Shown: positions 45,100-53,834 of the stretch, piece by piece
How the letters are laid out: the number at the start of each line of letters is the position of its first letter
How positions within the stretch are numbered: position 1 is the first letter of the stretch
From: Segatella baroniae DSM 16972 = JCM 13447
GTDB lineage: Bacteria; Bacteroidota; Bacteroidia; Bacteroidales; Bacteroidaceae
Assembly: GCF_000426585.1 (NCBI RefSeq)
Contig: NZ_AUFQ01000003.1
Location: forward strand, 62,001-126,000
Direction: 5' to 3'
Length of the DNA stretch: 64,000 nucleotides
Program-made: the position numbers and the translations under genes
The notes under the pieces: model-generated
Seen by the model: only the letters and a program-made list of their open reading frames with translations
Told to the model about the DNA's origin: nothing
Databases searched by the model: none

Positions 45100-46839
45100 A
45101 TGTCATTTAAATACGTATTCGCGAGCTTTTTTTCGCTCTTATTTTCCCCTTCAGTGATGGCACAGAATCATACCGTTTCATTACGAGTTATTGAAACAAG
45201 TGACGTCCATGGTTGTTTTTTCCCTTATGATTTCATCAACCGAAAGCCCAAGAAAGGTTCTTTGGCCAGAGTGAGCAGTTATGTAGAGTCGTTGCGCCGA
45301 CAGCTTGGCGATAATGTCATTCTGCTGGACAACGGCGATATTCTCCAGGGTCAACCCACTTGCTATTATTACAACTACATCAATACAGAAAGTCGCAATG
45401 TTGCGGCAGATGTTGTCAATTACATGAAATATGATGCGGAGAATGTCGGGAACCATGATATAGAGACCGGACATCCGGTTTATGACAAATGGATCAAGGA
45501 GTTGGAGTGCCCCGTCTTGGGAGCGAACATCATAGACACGTCCACAGGACAGCCTTATGTGAAGCCTTATACGATCCTTAATCGTGGTGGCGTGAAGGTT
45601 GCGGTAATTGGATTGTTGACACCAGCCATTCCCAACTGGCTTACAGAGAGTCTTTGGAGCGGACTTCGCTTTGAGAACATGGTCACCTGTGCTCGCCGAT
45701 GGATGAAACACGTGAAGGAAACAGAACATCCCGACGTTGTCATCGGCCTGTTTCATAGTGGCAAAGAAGGGGGAATCGTGACACCGGAGTATGAAGAAGA
45801 CGCTTCCCTGCGAGTAGCCAGAGAGGTTCCTGGCTTTGACCTGATTCTTTTCGGACATGACCACACGAGGTTTAGCGGCTCCATCAAGGATACAAACGGC
45901 AAAGAAGTTGTTTGCTTGGATCCCGCAAACAATGCACTCACCGTCGCGGAGGCAAAAATAGACGTGACTTTCAGAAACGGGAAGAAGGCCAAAGTTGCCG
46001 TCACGGGCAAACTGGTTGACATCACAGAACAACCGGTCGACGAGCGTATGATGGCGCATTTCAAAAAACAAATGGACCAAGTAGACCGGTTTGTAAATCA
46101 GAAGATCGGCGAGTTTAAGAATACGATCTATTCCAGAGATTCGTTTTTCGGGAGTAGCGCTTTTAACGATTTGATTCTAAATCTGCAGCTGCAGATTACA
46201 GGCGCAGATGTTTCTTTCAACGCCCCTCTCCTATTCAATGCCGCAATCAATGCCGGACCCGTATATGTTTCAGACATGTTCAATCTCTACAAATATGAGA
46301 ATCAACTCTATGTCATGGAACTTACGGGAGAGGAAATCCGCAAGCATTTGGAGATGAGCTACGACCTTTGGGTCAATACGATGACTTCGCCCGACGACCA
46401 TCTATTGCTGTTGAGTGAAAGTACGAGGGGCGACCAGCAGCGCCTGGGCTTCAAGAACTTATCTTTCAATTTCGACAGTGCAGCCGGCATTGACTATACT
46501 GTCGATGCGACAAAGCCGAACGGCAAGAAGGTGACCATTTTGCGAATGAGCAACGGGCAGCCTTTCGACGAGCGCAAGACATACAAGGTGGCTGTCAACA
46601 GTTATCGAGGCAATGGTGGCGGAGAATTGCTGACAAAAGGTGCCGACATTCCCCGGGAAGAGCTGGAGAAGCGAATTGTTTGGCGTAGTGAAAAGGATCA
46701 GCGCTTTTATCTCATGAAAGAAATAGAGAGGCTGAAGGTTTTGGACCCCAAGCCCAACAACAACTGGAAATTTATTCCAGAGGCTTGGACGGTGCCGGCC
46801 GCACAGCGAGACCGCAAGATATTGTTTGGAGACAAGTGA
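45100..46839 (+). CDS. Secreted 5'-nucleotidase/2',3'-cyclic phosphodiesterase family protein
   Basis: The ATG at 45100 gives a clear signal peptide (MSFKYVFASFFSLLFSPSVM, AQ) and 579 aa. An N-terminal calcineurin-like metallophosphatase domain carries ETSDVHGCFFPYDF, LLDNGDILQG, NVGNHDIETGHPVYDKW and LILFGHDHTRFSG. The C-terminal 5'-nucleotidase domain spans about 330-550 and ends near VNSYRGNGGGELLTKGADI. Such enzymes release nucleosides from nucleotides in the periplasm. The stop overlaps the nudC start by one nucleotide (TGATG), so the two are probably coupled in nucleotide salvage. Confidence 0.93.
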   Translation: MSFKYVFASFFSLLFSPSVMAQNHTVSLRVIETSDVHGCFFPYDFINRKPKKGSLARVSSYVESLRRQLGDNVILLDNGDILQGQPTCYYYNYINTESRNVAADVVNYMKYDAENVGNHDIETGHPVYDKWIKELECPVLGANIIDTSTGQPYVKPYTILNRGGVKVAVIGLLTPAIPNWLTESLWSGLRFENMVTCARRWMKHVKETEHPDVVIGLFHSGKEGGIVTPEYEEDASLRVAREVPGFDLILFGHDHTRFSGSIKDTNGKEVVCLDPANNALTVAEAKIDVTFRNGKKAKVAVTGKLVDITEQPVDERMMAHFKKQMDQVDRFVNQKIGEFKNTIYSRDSFFGSSAFNDLILNLQLQITGADVSFNAPLLFNAAINAGPVYVSDMFNLYKYENQLYVMELTGEEIRKHLEMSYDLWVNTMTSPDDHLLLLSESTRGDQQRLGFKNLSFNFDSAAGIDYTVDATKPNGKKVTILRMSNGQPFDERKTYKVAVNSYRGNGGGELLTKGADIPREELEKRIVWRSEKDQRFYLMKEIERLKVLDPKPNNNWKFIPEAWTVPAAQRDRKILFGDK

Positions 46840-47615
46840 TGAAATACTTTTGGTTCATTTTCCACCGAACAAATCTACTTGTGGAGAGGCAGCCTGACGG
46901 CGGCTACTCGATTCCCTTTTCTGAAGAGCCTCCTTTGACCGTTCCAGATGGCGGACACGTGTTTTCCGTCTCGCCCATGGAAAGCGGAGAGTTGGTCAAA
47001 GCCTTCTCGGTGGAAGAAGACGCCGTCCCGGACAGCCCATTTGAAATGTGCGACCTACGCGGCTCTTTCTATAAATTGCCTCAAGGCCTGTATCTCAAGG
47101 CCGGCAAATGTCATGAGTTGTTGTATTGGGACCAAAACACGAAATTCTGCGGCAGATGCGGCACTCCCCTTGTCCTGCACACCGACATCAGCAAGCGCTG
47201 CCCCGCCTGCGGCAAGGAGGTGTGGCCCCAACTGGCTACGGCTGTCATCGTCTTGATTCATCGGGAAGAAGAGGTACTGCTGGTGCATGCCCGCAACTTC
47301 AAGTCGGACTTCTATGGTTTGGTGGCCGGATTTGTGGAGACAGGCGAGACACTGGAAGAAGCTGTCCATCGTGAGGTAATGGAAGAAACCGGTATTCGGA
47401 TTACCAACCTGCGATATTTCGGAAGCCAGCCTTGGCCTTATCCGTGCGGTTTGATGGTGGGCTTCAATGCAGATTATGTTTCCGGCAGTCTGAGCCTCCA
47501 AAAAGATGAACTTTCCAAAGGGAGTTGGTTTACAAAAGACAATCTTCCAACGATACCAGAGAAACTAAGTATTGCAAGGATGATCTTGGACGATTGGCTG
47601 GCGCATATTGAATGA
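46839..47615 (+). CDS. nudC: NAD(H) diphosphatase NudC (Nudix)
   Basis: The ATG at 46839 overlaps the preceding stop and gives 258 aa, the NudC size. It has a zinc ribbon (FCGRCGTPLVLHTDISKR with CPAC), then the Nudix box GFVETGETLEEAVHREVMEE and TGI, and the NudC-specific SQPWPYP motif after it (SQPWPFP in E. coli). The enzyme hydrolyses NADH and can remove NAD caps from RNA in E. coli. It ends the ftsK operon, and its terminator is shared with the convergent channel gene. Confidence 0.95.
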   Translation: MKYFWFIFHRTNLLVERQPDGGYSIPFSEEPPLTVPDGGHVFSVSPMESGELVKAFSVEEDAVPDSPFEMCDLRGSFYKLPQGLYLKAGKCHELLYWDQNTKFCGRCGTPLVLHTDISKRCPACGKEVWPQLATAVIVLIHREEEVLLVHARNFKSDFYGLVAGFVETGETLEEAVHREVMEETGIRITNLRYFGSQPWPYPCGLMVGFNADYVSGSLSLQKDELSKGSWFTKDNLPTIPEKLSIARMILDDWLAHIE

Positions 47616-47658
47616 GGTGCACCGCACCCGCCATCAAAACCGTATCACCATTAAACCC

Positions 47659-47687
47659 AAGAGCGTGGAAGGTCATTCCACGCTCTT
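47659..47687. terminator. Terminator hairpin overlapping the 3' end of the TRIC-type gene
   Basis: AAGAGCGTGGAA (47659-47670) pairs perfectly with TTCCACGCTCTT (47676-47687). The right arm is the last codons of the minus-strand gene, whose stop (47673-47675) lies partly in the loop. Flanking ACCCAA/TTTGGGT extends the pairing. Confidence 0.75.
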
Positions 47688-48308
47688 TAGTTTGGGTAAT
47701 GAAATATGGTATCTGACAGCCAAGTATCTTATCAGACAGATTAATGAGAAAGTGGAAATCACCGTCACCGCCAAGTTGATTCCCACGCTGATCATCAGCC
47801 AATACAGGCTGCCGCCGGCAACGCTCGCCATCGCGTAAATCTCCTTTTGGAAGATGACGGGCTCTTTATTGAGCAGCACGTCGCGGATAACACCACCTGC
47901 GGCCCCCGTTATGCAGCCCATGATGATAGCCACCCACATGGGATGGTCGCACTGCAATGTCTTTTGGATACCCGCTATCGTGAACAGCGCCAGTCCCAGT
48001 GTGTCAAAGACAAACCAGGCGTTGTCCAATCTCCTGAGAGATTTTGCAAACATGATGACCAATGCCTGGGCGAGGAATGTGCAACCGATATAGAGGGCCG
48101 ACGTCATCCAAAAAGGAGTGACACCCAGCATGACGTCGCGAATGGTTCCGCCGCCTATGGCCACGGCGAAGCCGCAGACGAATCCGCCAAACCAATCAAA
48201 GTGTCGAGCAGCCGCATGGCGAATGCCCGATATGGCGAACGCCAGCGTGCCGACAAACTCAAGCGCCTGCTGAATTGTGTGTACGAAGTCTATGTCCTGA
48301 TAAAACAT
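47673..48308 (-). CDS. TRIC-type/UPF0126 membrane channel protein
   Basis: A 211-aa membrane protein with seven predicted helices in two repeats. Each repeat contains the family glycine motif: FAVAIGGGTIRDVMLG in the first and ITGAAGGVIRDVLLNKEP in the second. Bacterial members (YadS/YicG-like) share the fold of trimeric intracellular cation channels. K+ permeation is known for some prokaryotic TRIC proteins, but ion and role are unproven here. The last codons form one arm of a terminator hairpin. It follows the dehydrogenase gene by 18 bp and is probably co-transcribed. Confidence 0.92.
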   Translation of the reverse strand: MFYQDIDFVHTIQQALEFVGTLAFAISGIRHAAARHFDWFGGFVCGFAVAIGGGTIRDVMLGVTPFWMTSALYIGCTFLAQALVIMFAKSLRRLDNAWFVFDTLGLALFTIAGIQKTLQCDHPMWVAIIMGCITGAAGGVIRDVLLNKEPVIFQKEIYAMASVAGGSLYWLMISVGINLAVTVISTFSLICLIRYLAVRYHISLPKLKSVE

Positions 48309-48326
48309 AAGGATTGATTATCTCTG

Positions 48327-49283
48327 TCAAGGGTTGACGACGTTGATTGGATTCCCGCTGACGAATGCTTTTATATTCGATACGCACAAGTCCATCAGCC
48401 TTTGCCTGGCTTCGGTGGTCGCCCACGCAATGTGGGGTGTTATGAACGCATTGGGTTGCGAAAAGAGCGGATTGTCTTTCCTGGGCGGCTCCTCTTCCAT
48501 TACGTCAGCACAATAGGCTCGCAGTTTCCCCTGCTTGAGGGCTTCCGCCACAGCTGTTTCATCGACGAGGGGGCCTCGGCCCGTGTTGACGAGAACGGCT
48601 CCCTGCCTCATCTTCGAAATGCTGTCTTCGTTGATGATATGCCGTGTCGACTCAGAAAGCGGACAATGAAGGCTCAGGACGTCGCTGACGGAGAGCAGTC
48701 CCTCGAATGTCGTTTTCTGAATGCCCGTAGGCAAGTCCGCTGAGTTCTTGCTTGTAAAGGCGAAGACGTCCATCCCGAAGTCGCGGGCGATTTGGGCTAC
48801 CTTGCAACCGATGTTTCCCAAGCCGATTATCCCCAACGTCTTGCCTGCCAGTTCCTGAAGCGGGGTGTCCCAATAGCAGAAGTCCGGATTGGAACTCCAT
48901 CTGCCGCTCCTGGTCTGCTGCGCATAATGGTCTATCTTGTTGAAAACGTTCAGGATATGTGCGAAAGTCATCTGGGCCACACTGTCTGTGCTGTATGCCG
49001 GAATGTTTGTAACGATGATTCCGCGCTTTTTGGCAGATTGAATGTCCACCACGTTATAGCCCGTAGCCAAAACGCCAATATATCTAAGTTTGGGCAATTG
49101 TGCCATGATTCCATCCGTTATCCTCACCTTGTTCACCAAGATGATGTCCGCATCGTGTGCCCTTTCCACCACCTTGTCGGCAGATGTTCTCGGGTAAACG
49201 ATCAGTTCACCGAACTCTTTGAGTCTGTCCCACGACAAATCTCCTGGATTTGCCGCATAGCCATCTAAGTCTACGATTTTCAT
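48327..49283 (-). CDS. D-2-hydroxyacid dehydrogenase (NAD-dependent)
   Basis: A 318-aa protein of the D-isomer specific 2-hydroxyacid dehydrogenase family. The Rossmann motif is LGIIGLGNIGCKVAQIA (about 147-163). Substrate-site residues are visible: Arg in VNTGRGPLVDE, Glu in YCADVMEEEPP and the catalytic His in FITPHIAWAT. It resembles glycerate/hydroxypyruvate reductases more than 3-phosphoglycerate dehydrogenase, lacking an ACT domain. The substrate is uncertain. It follows rarA by 16 bp and precedes the channel gene, making a likely three-gene unit. Confidence 0.92.
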   Translation of the reverse strand: MKIVDLDGYAANPGDLSWDRLKEFGELIVYPRTSADKVVERAHDADIILVNKVRITDGIMAQLPKLRYIGVLATGYNVVDIQSAKKRGIIVTNIPAYSTDSVAQMTFAHILNVFNKIDHYAQQTRSGRWSSNPDFCYWDTPLQELAGKTLGIIGLGNIGCKVAQIARDFGMDVFAFTSKNSADLPTGIQKTTFEGLLSVSDVLSLHCPLSESTRHIINEDSISKMRQGAVLVNTGRGPLVDETAVAEALKQGKLRAYCADVMEEEPPRKDNPLFSQPNAFITPHIAWATTEARQRLMDLCVSNIKAFVSGNPINVVNP

Positions 49284-49299
49284 AATTTCAATTTGTTAT

Positions 49300-50577
49300 C
49301 TATTCTTTAAATCTGTCTCCCCACAATCTCAGCATTTGCTGGTATTGCCTTTCTTCGGTGGGGGAATGCTGGGCATGCCAGATTCTATGGGTTCGTATAA
49401 CGTCCGGCAGATATTGCTGCTCGACGAAGTTGTCGGGATAGTCGTGGCTGTATTTATATCCGTCATGATAGCCCAGCTGTGCCATGAGTTCCGTGGGTGC
49501 GTTTCTGAGATGCAACGGGACAGGGAGGTTGCCCGTCTGCTCCACCGTCTGCAATGCCGTCGCAATGCCATTGTACGCGGAGTTGCTTTTAGGACTTGTC
49601 GCCAAATAGACCACGGCCTCGGCCAAGGGTATTCTGCCTTCGGGCCAACCAATTTTCATCACGGCGTCGAAGGCTGCGTTCGCCAGCAAAAGCGCGTTGG
49701 GATTGGCCAGTCCGATGTCTTCCGCCGCACTGATGACGAGCCGGCGTGCAATGAACTGCGGGTCCTCGCCCCCCTTGATCATGCGCGCCATCCAATAGAG
49801 GGCGGCGTCGGGGTCGCTGCCTCTGATACTCTTGATAAAAGCCGAAATGATGTCGTAGTGCATTTCGCCGTCTTTGTCGTAGGCAAGGGGATTCTGTTGC
49901 AGTCTGTTGACGACGATGTCGTCCGTGATGACGATGTCGTCGCCGTCGGCTGCCTCCACGACAAGTTCGAGGATGTTGAGCAATTTCCGCGCGTCCCCTC
50001 CACTGTAGCGTAGAATCGCGTCGCTTTCCTTCACCGTGATGTGTTTTTCCTTCAACACGACATCCTGGGTGACGGCCCTCTCCAACAACGCCAGCAGGGC
50101 CTCTTTGTCGAGAGGCTTCAGCACATAGAGCTGGCAGCGCGACAACAACGGCCTTATCACTTCAAAGGACGGATTCTCCGTGGTCGCGCCTATCAGCGTG
50201 ACAATGCCTTTCTCGACGGCCCCCAGGAGCGAGTCTTGCTGCGACTTGCTGAACCGGTGGATTTCATCTATGAAGAGAATGGGTGACTGTGTGTTGAAAA
50301 AACGGTTGTTCTTGGCCCGTTCTATCACGTCTCTCACATCCTTGACGCCGCTTGTCACGGCACTGAGCGTGTAGAAAGGGGTCTCCAACTTGTTCGCAAT
50401 GATCTGGGCCAAAGTCGTCTTGCCCACCCCCGGCGGCCCCCAAAGGATGAACGAAGAGATACGGCCGGAATCAATCATTCGCCTGAGCACGGCGTTCGTG
50501 CCTACCAAATGCTGCTGGCCCACATAATCTTCAAGCGCTTTGGGGCGCAATCTCTCTGCTAAAGGTTCGGTTGTCAT
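49300..50577 (-). CDS. rarA: Replication-associated recombination protein RarA/MgsA
   Basis: The start at 50577 (MTTEPLAERLRPKALEDYVG) gives 425 aa; extra upstream codons lie in the promoter. It is an AAA+ clamp-loader-like ATPase: Walker A ILWGPPGVGKTTLAQIIA (about 38-55), Walker B SPILFIDEIHRFSKSQQDSL, sensor GATTENPSFEVI, and a C-terminal tetramerisation domain with NAAFDAVMKIGWPEGRIPLA. It acts at stalled forks with SSB. The promoter box ends 9 nt before the ATG, so the mRNA would be almost leaderless. Confidence 0.96.
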   Translation of the reverse strand: MTTEPLAERLRPKALEDYVGQQHLVGTNAVLRRMIDSGRISSFILWGPPGVGKTTLAQIIANKLETPFYTLSAVTSGVKDVRDVIERAKNNRFFNTQSPILFIDEIHRFSKSQQDSLLGAVEKGIVTLIGATTENPSFEVIRPLLSRCQLYVLKPLDKEALLALLERAVTQDVVLKEKHITVKESDAILRYSGGDARKLLNILELVVEAADGDDIVITDDIVVNRLQQNPLAYDKDGEMHYDIISAFIKSIRGSDPDAALYWMARMIKGGEDPQFIARRLVISAAEDIGLANPNALLLANAAFDAVMKIGWPEGRIPLAEAVVYLATSPKSNSAYNGIATALQTVEQTGNLPVPLHLRNAPTELMAQLGYHDGYKYSHDYPDNFVEQQYLPDVIRTHRIWHAQHSPTEERQYQQMLRLWGDRFKE

Positions 50578-50585
50578 TGCGCCTA

Positions 50586-50617
50586 CAAAAATAGGAAATA
50601 TATGATAGACCAACAAA
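50586..50617 (-). promoter_or_regulatory. rarA promoter (TTTG-N20-TATTTTTG), near-leaderless
   Basis: Minus-strand TTTG at 50617-50614, 20-nt spacer, TATTTTTG at 50593-50586. The start codon is at 50577, so the leader would be only a few nucleotides. Confidence 0.72.
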
Positions 50618-50633
50618 AAATGCACAATAAAAG

Positions 50634-50665
50634 TTTGTGAATATGGGGCAAAGTATATACTTTTG
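50634..50665 (+). promoter_or_regulatory. Promoter of the 272-aa acidic protein (TTTG-N20-TACTTTTG)
   Basis: TTTG at 50634-50637, 20-nt spacer, TACTTTTG at 50658-50665, then the ATG at 50692. It is back to back with the rarA promoter. Confidence 0.75.
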
Positions 50666-50691
50666 CAGCGAATGAAACATTGAATGTACGT

Positions 50692-51510
50692 ATGAAAGTA
50701 TTAAAAGCTCTGACACTCAAAACATTAAACAAAAGCAATGTATGGGATACCCAGGAAAATGACATATTCAGAATGTGGGAAGCTGCCGAGAAAGACATTG
50801 ATTTGAAGGATAATGTAAGACACTACACGGATATCATACGGAGCGCCTATGACATGGAGGAAGTCAAGATAGACAAGCCGGAAGTTGTCAACAAGCTTGA
50901 ATCACGCGGATTCAAGACCGGTGTCATCCGCATAGATGAAAACACCAAGGTGAAGGTGGGGCTGAAGAAGAAGCCCATCATGCGCGTGACGGATTTGACC
51001 TATGAGAATATACGCCACATATCGGCGTCCAAGTTGATAGAAGTGCTCGAACGCAACTTCGGCGGCGGCTGGGAAAGCCTTTCCCAAAGCATTCAGGACA
51101 TCATCGAGTCGGGCTTTGACATCAGCACCACCACCCTCCCGGCCAACCGGCTGCACAAGCCCGGAGGCATGTATGAGAAGAAGGTGAACGACGGCTTTGA
51201 GGTTCTTGAAATCTCCAAGGGGCTGTGGGTGGAAGCCATTTTCGCCAAAGAGAAGCCCGAAATGACAAGGTCCAGGGTGAAGTTTGAGACCGAAGAGGAA
51301 CTGGACAGACAAGGACTTGAGAACGATTTTGAAGAGGACGACGAGGAAGAACTTCCCGAAGTGGACAACCTCTATAACGATGCGGATGACGAAGAGGACT
51401 CCTTCGACGAGGACAAACTGACGGAAGAAAGCTACAGGACGACTTTCGACGAGAATGCCGACGAATTGAATCTGGAAGCGGAAGGCGTCAGCGACGACGA
51501 CGACTATTGA
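50692..51510 (+). CDS. Conserved-looking protein of unknown function with acidic C-terminal tail
   Basis: The ATG at 50692 gives 272 aa (MKVLKALTLKTLNKSNVWDT); a TTG four codons upstream is less likely. I do not recognise a family. The first ~190 residues look globular and soluble (VGLKKKPIMRVTDLTYENIR; RNFGGGWESLSQSIQDIIES; LHKPGGMYEKKVNDGFEVLE). The last ~75 are dominated by Asp and Glu (FEEDDEEELPEVDN; DDEEDSFDEDKL). Such tails often mimic nucleic acid or bind basic proteins, but that is conjecture. It has a strong promoter and terminator, so it is probably a well-expressed single gene. Confidence 0.85.
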   Translation: MKVLKALTLKTLNKSNVWDTQENDIFRMWEAAEKDIDLKDNVRHYTDIIRSAYDMEEVKIDKPEVVNKLESRGFKTGVIRIDENTKVKVGLKKKPIMRVTDLTYENIRHISASKLIEVLERNFGGGWESLSQSIQDIIESGFDISTTTLPANRLHKPGGMYEKKVNDGFEVLEISKGLWVEAIFAKEKPEMTRSRVKFETEEELDRQGLENDFEEDDEEELPEVDNLYNDADDEEDSFDEDKLTEESYRTTFDENADELNLEAEGVSDDDDY

Positions 51511-51542
51511 TGTTGCCTTCCTCGTCTCTGTTTGAGACACGC

Positions 51543-51578
51543 AAAAGTGCCAATCCACCCCTTGGACTGGCACTTTTT
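51543..51578 (+). terminator. Terminator after the acidic-tail gene
   Basis: AAAAGTGCCA (51543-51552) pairs with TGGCACTTTT (51568-51577), with inner TCCA/TGGA pairing, followed by TCTTTT. Confidence 0.8.
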
Positions 51579-51894
51579 CTTTTCCCACAAGGGGCTTCTT
51601 CGTTTCCTGTTTTACAGTTCGTGCAAATCCCAAGTCAAACGCTTCCAATCCATCTGTCCCAAGACCATTTTGTCAAAGCACGGCTTTCGCCGCCAAAAAG
51701 GGCTGCTTCCGCCTTGCGACAGGGCTGCTTTCGGCTTGTAAAAGATGTGCTTTTACTGCACAAAAGGGCCATGTTTGGAACATGAAAAGATTTCAGAAAC
51801 ACGATGGAATCGGCCGTTTTTCAACCGACGGGCCTGTCGGCAGGAAACAATCATCGGACAACAAGACCTTGGTGGATGGGCTTTTGAACGGAAC
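51579..51894. other. Intergenic region with 22-bp array; no gene seen
   Basis: After the terminator there is about 315 bp without coding signal. The right half holds the fourth 22-bp array. Confidence 0.55.
51677..51787. repeat. 22-bp periodic repeat array, locus 4
   Basis: Five units at 51677, 51699, 51721, 51743 (22 nt each) and 51765 (23 nt). Three contain different perfect mini-hairpins at the same place (CGGCTTTCGCCG, TGTGC...GCACA and CATGTTTGGAACATG). This suggests conserved pairing rather than conserved sequence. Confidence 0.7.
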
Positions 51895-52707
51895 TTACTT
51901 GACGGTGATGTGGAAACAACCTTGCTTCACTTCGTATTTTATCCAACAACGGTTGGACTGCCGCATGTCGCGAAGCACCTCGCTCAGCACCCATTTCAGG
52001 CTGTCGTTGCGCACTTCGCGCCGCGGTTGGTCGGCGGTCTGAACGGTTTTGTAGCGATTGTAGCACACGTCGAAGGTCGTTCCATAGAGGTGGCACGAGT
52101 TTTCTGTGGCGTTCTGGTTGCGCCCCCGCAGCTTGGCCACGTCGGCCTTGCTGCGCAATACGCTCGTGACGATAATCTTGTGCAAAGGTATGCCCTTTAT
52201 CTGCAAGCTGTCGAAGAAGTTACGTCCTATCTCTTGAAGTAACGCAGAGGCTCGGGGAACGAGATAAGGCACACTGTTGTGGAGCTTGTCGACGAAGAAA
52301 TAAGGATTGCTGCCCACGTAGACCAGTTCCGACTTCCGCGCTTCGGCGTCGGCACGGTCGGCAACCGGCTTCACACCCCAACGTTGCGCCGAAGCAAGTT
52401 GCACGTCGTTCTGGTCGGGAAAGGTGTTGCCGAAATGCGGAACGCTCATGATCCGGTTCTTGACAGGCGTGCCGTCGGCCTTGAAAAAACGGCTGGCCGC
52501 AGCCGGCAGCGTATCGATATCGGCCAAAGAGCGCACCGTATCGGTATCGGCTGGCTGCAATGGCGCCACAAGCGTATCGGCAGCAGCCGGCACGGAAACC
52601 TTTGGAGAGCGTGAAGAGGCCACTTCGGGAAAGGCACACCTCACCATCCCCAGAACAACCACGATGATACCAAAACCTTGAATGTATCTTTTCTTGCTCA
52701 AAATCAT
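51895..52707 (-). CDS. DUF5715-like lipoprotein, possible peptidase M15-related fold
   Basis: The ATG at 52707 gives 270 aa. The N-terminus (YIQGFGIIVVVLGMVRCAFP) is a membrane or lipoprotein signal with a single Cys after MVR, not a classical lipobox. An Ala/Pro/Asp linker follows. The C-terminal half contains IMSVPHFGNTFPDQNDVQLA and VTSVLRSKADVAKLRGRNQN. It also has SCHLYGTTFDVCYNRY, in which the His and Asp resemble metal ligands of VanY-like M15 peptidases. I recall this as the DUF5715 family of Bacteroidota. A role in peptidoglycan trimming is inferred only. Confidence 0.8.
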   Translation of the reverse strand: MILSKKRYIQGFGIIVVVLGMVRCAFPEVASSRSPKVSVPAAADTLVAPLQPADTDTVRSLADIDTLPAAASRFFKADGTPVKNRIMSVPHFGNTFPDQNDVQLASAQRWGVKPVADRADAEARKSELVYVGSNPYFFVDKLHNSVPYLVPRASALLQEIGRNFFDSLQIKGIPLHKIIVTSVLRSKADVAKLRGRNQNATENSCHLYGTTFDVCYNRYKTVQTADQPRREVRNDSLKWVLSEVLRDMRQSNRCWIKYEVKQGCFHITVK

Positions 52708-52757
52708 TTCCGTTTTCCTTATTTCGCGGCACAAAGGTAACAAAAAGCATAGATATC

Positions 52758-52789
52758 TTTGTCGCATTCGCTGTTTTTTTATATTTTTG
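52758..52789 (+). promoter_or_regulatory. phoH operon promoter (TTTG-N20-TATTTTTG)
   Basis: TTTG at 52758-52761, 20-nt spacer, TATTTTTG at 52782-52789. The TTG start of phoH lies 35 nt downstream. Confidence 0.75.
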
Positions 52790-52823
52790 CAGCGTAATTA
52801 CAATCAAGTAAAGACTCCTTATT

Positions 52824-53834
52824 TTGATAGAGAAGCATATCGTTCTTGAAGATATCGACCCCGTTGCGTTTTACGGTGTCAACAATGGTCATTTGCAAAT
52901 GGTCAAGTCTCTTTTCCCCAAACTGCGTGTAGCGGCACGCGGCGACGTGGTCAGGGTGCTGGGAGACGAGGAGGAAATGGCCAAATTCGAGGACGCCATC
53001 GAACGCATGCGCAAGCACGTTCTCAGATACAATCAAATCAACGACGAAGACATTCTCGACATCGTGCACGGCCACGCCACCAAGGCCGACGCCGTGAAGG
53101 GCGTGCTGGTCTACAGCATTTCGGGCCGCCCCATCAAGAGCCGCAGCCAAAATCAGCAGAAACTGATTGACGCCGTGGAGAAGAACGACATGGTGTTCGC
53201 CGTGGGACCGGCCGGAACGGGCAAGACTTATCTCAGCATCGCGCTGGCCGTAAGGGCCTTGAAGGAGAAGACCGTCAAGAAAATCATCCTGTCGCGCCCC
53301 GCCGTCGAAGCGGGCGAGAAGCTCGGATTCCTGCCCGGCGACATGAAGGACAAGATCGACCCTTATCTGCAACCGCTTTACGACGCCCTGGAAGACATGA
53401 TTCCGGCCGTGAAGTTGCAGGACATGATGGAGAAACATGTCATTCAGATTGCCCCTTTGGCGTTCATGCGGGGCCGCACGTTGAGCGACGCCGTGGTCAT
53501 TCTGGACGAAGCACAGAACACGACGCCGCAGCAAATCCGCATGTTTCTGACCCGCATGGGATGGAACACGAAGATGATCGTGACGGGCGACATGACCCAG
53601 ATAGACCTTCCCCACGAGCAGCGGAGCGGACTGAAAGAGGCTCTCAACATCCTGGCTGACGTGGAGGGAATAGGCGTTGTGAGACTGGGAGAGAAGGACA
53701 TCGTGCGCCACAAGCTCGTGACCCGCATCGTCAATGCCTACGACGCCTACGACAAAGCACACGAAGAGAAGAAGACTCGCAAAGACAAGGTTTTAAAAAC
53801 AAATATCCCCAATGAAAGCATTAACCAAGACTGA
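52824..53834 (+). CDS. phoH: PhoH family ATPase (PhoH-like, possible RNA helicase/RNase partner)
   Basis: A 336-aa protein with an N-terminal KH-like part (about 1-100) and the PhoH ATPase domain: Walker [18 protein letters not shown] (about 132-148), [20 protein letters not shown], Walker [21 protein letters not shown] and [10 protein letters not shown]. The conserved family N-terminus ([20 protein letters not shown]) is only included if translation starts at TTG 52824; the next in-frame ATG is 25 codons in. The role of PhoH is not settled; links to RNA metabolism with YbeY are reported. It overlaps purC by 23 bp and heads a long operon. Confidence 0.93.
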   Translation: MIEKHIVLEDIDPVAFYGVNNGHLQMVKSLFPKLRVAARGDVVRVLGDEEEMAKFEDAIERMRKHVLRYNQINDEDILDIVHGHATKADAVKGVLVYSISGRPIKSRSQNQQKLIDAVEKNDMVFAVGPAGTGKTYLSIALAVRALKEKTVKKIILSRPAVEAGEKLGFLPGDMKDKIDPYLQPLYDALEDMIPAVKLQDMMEKHVIQIAPLAFMRGRTLSDAVVILDEAQNTTPQQIRMFLTRMGWNTKMIVTGDMTQIDLPHEQRSGLKEALNILADVEGIGVVRLGEKDIVRHKLVTRIVNAYDAYDKAHEEKKTRKDKVLKTNIPNESINQD

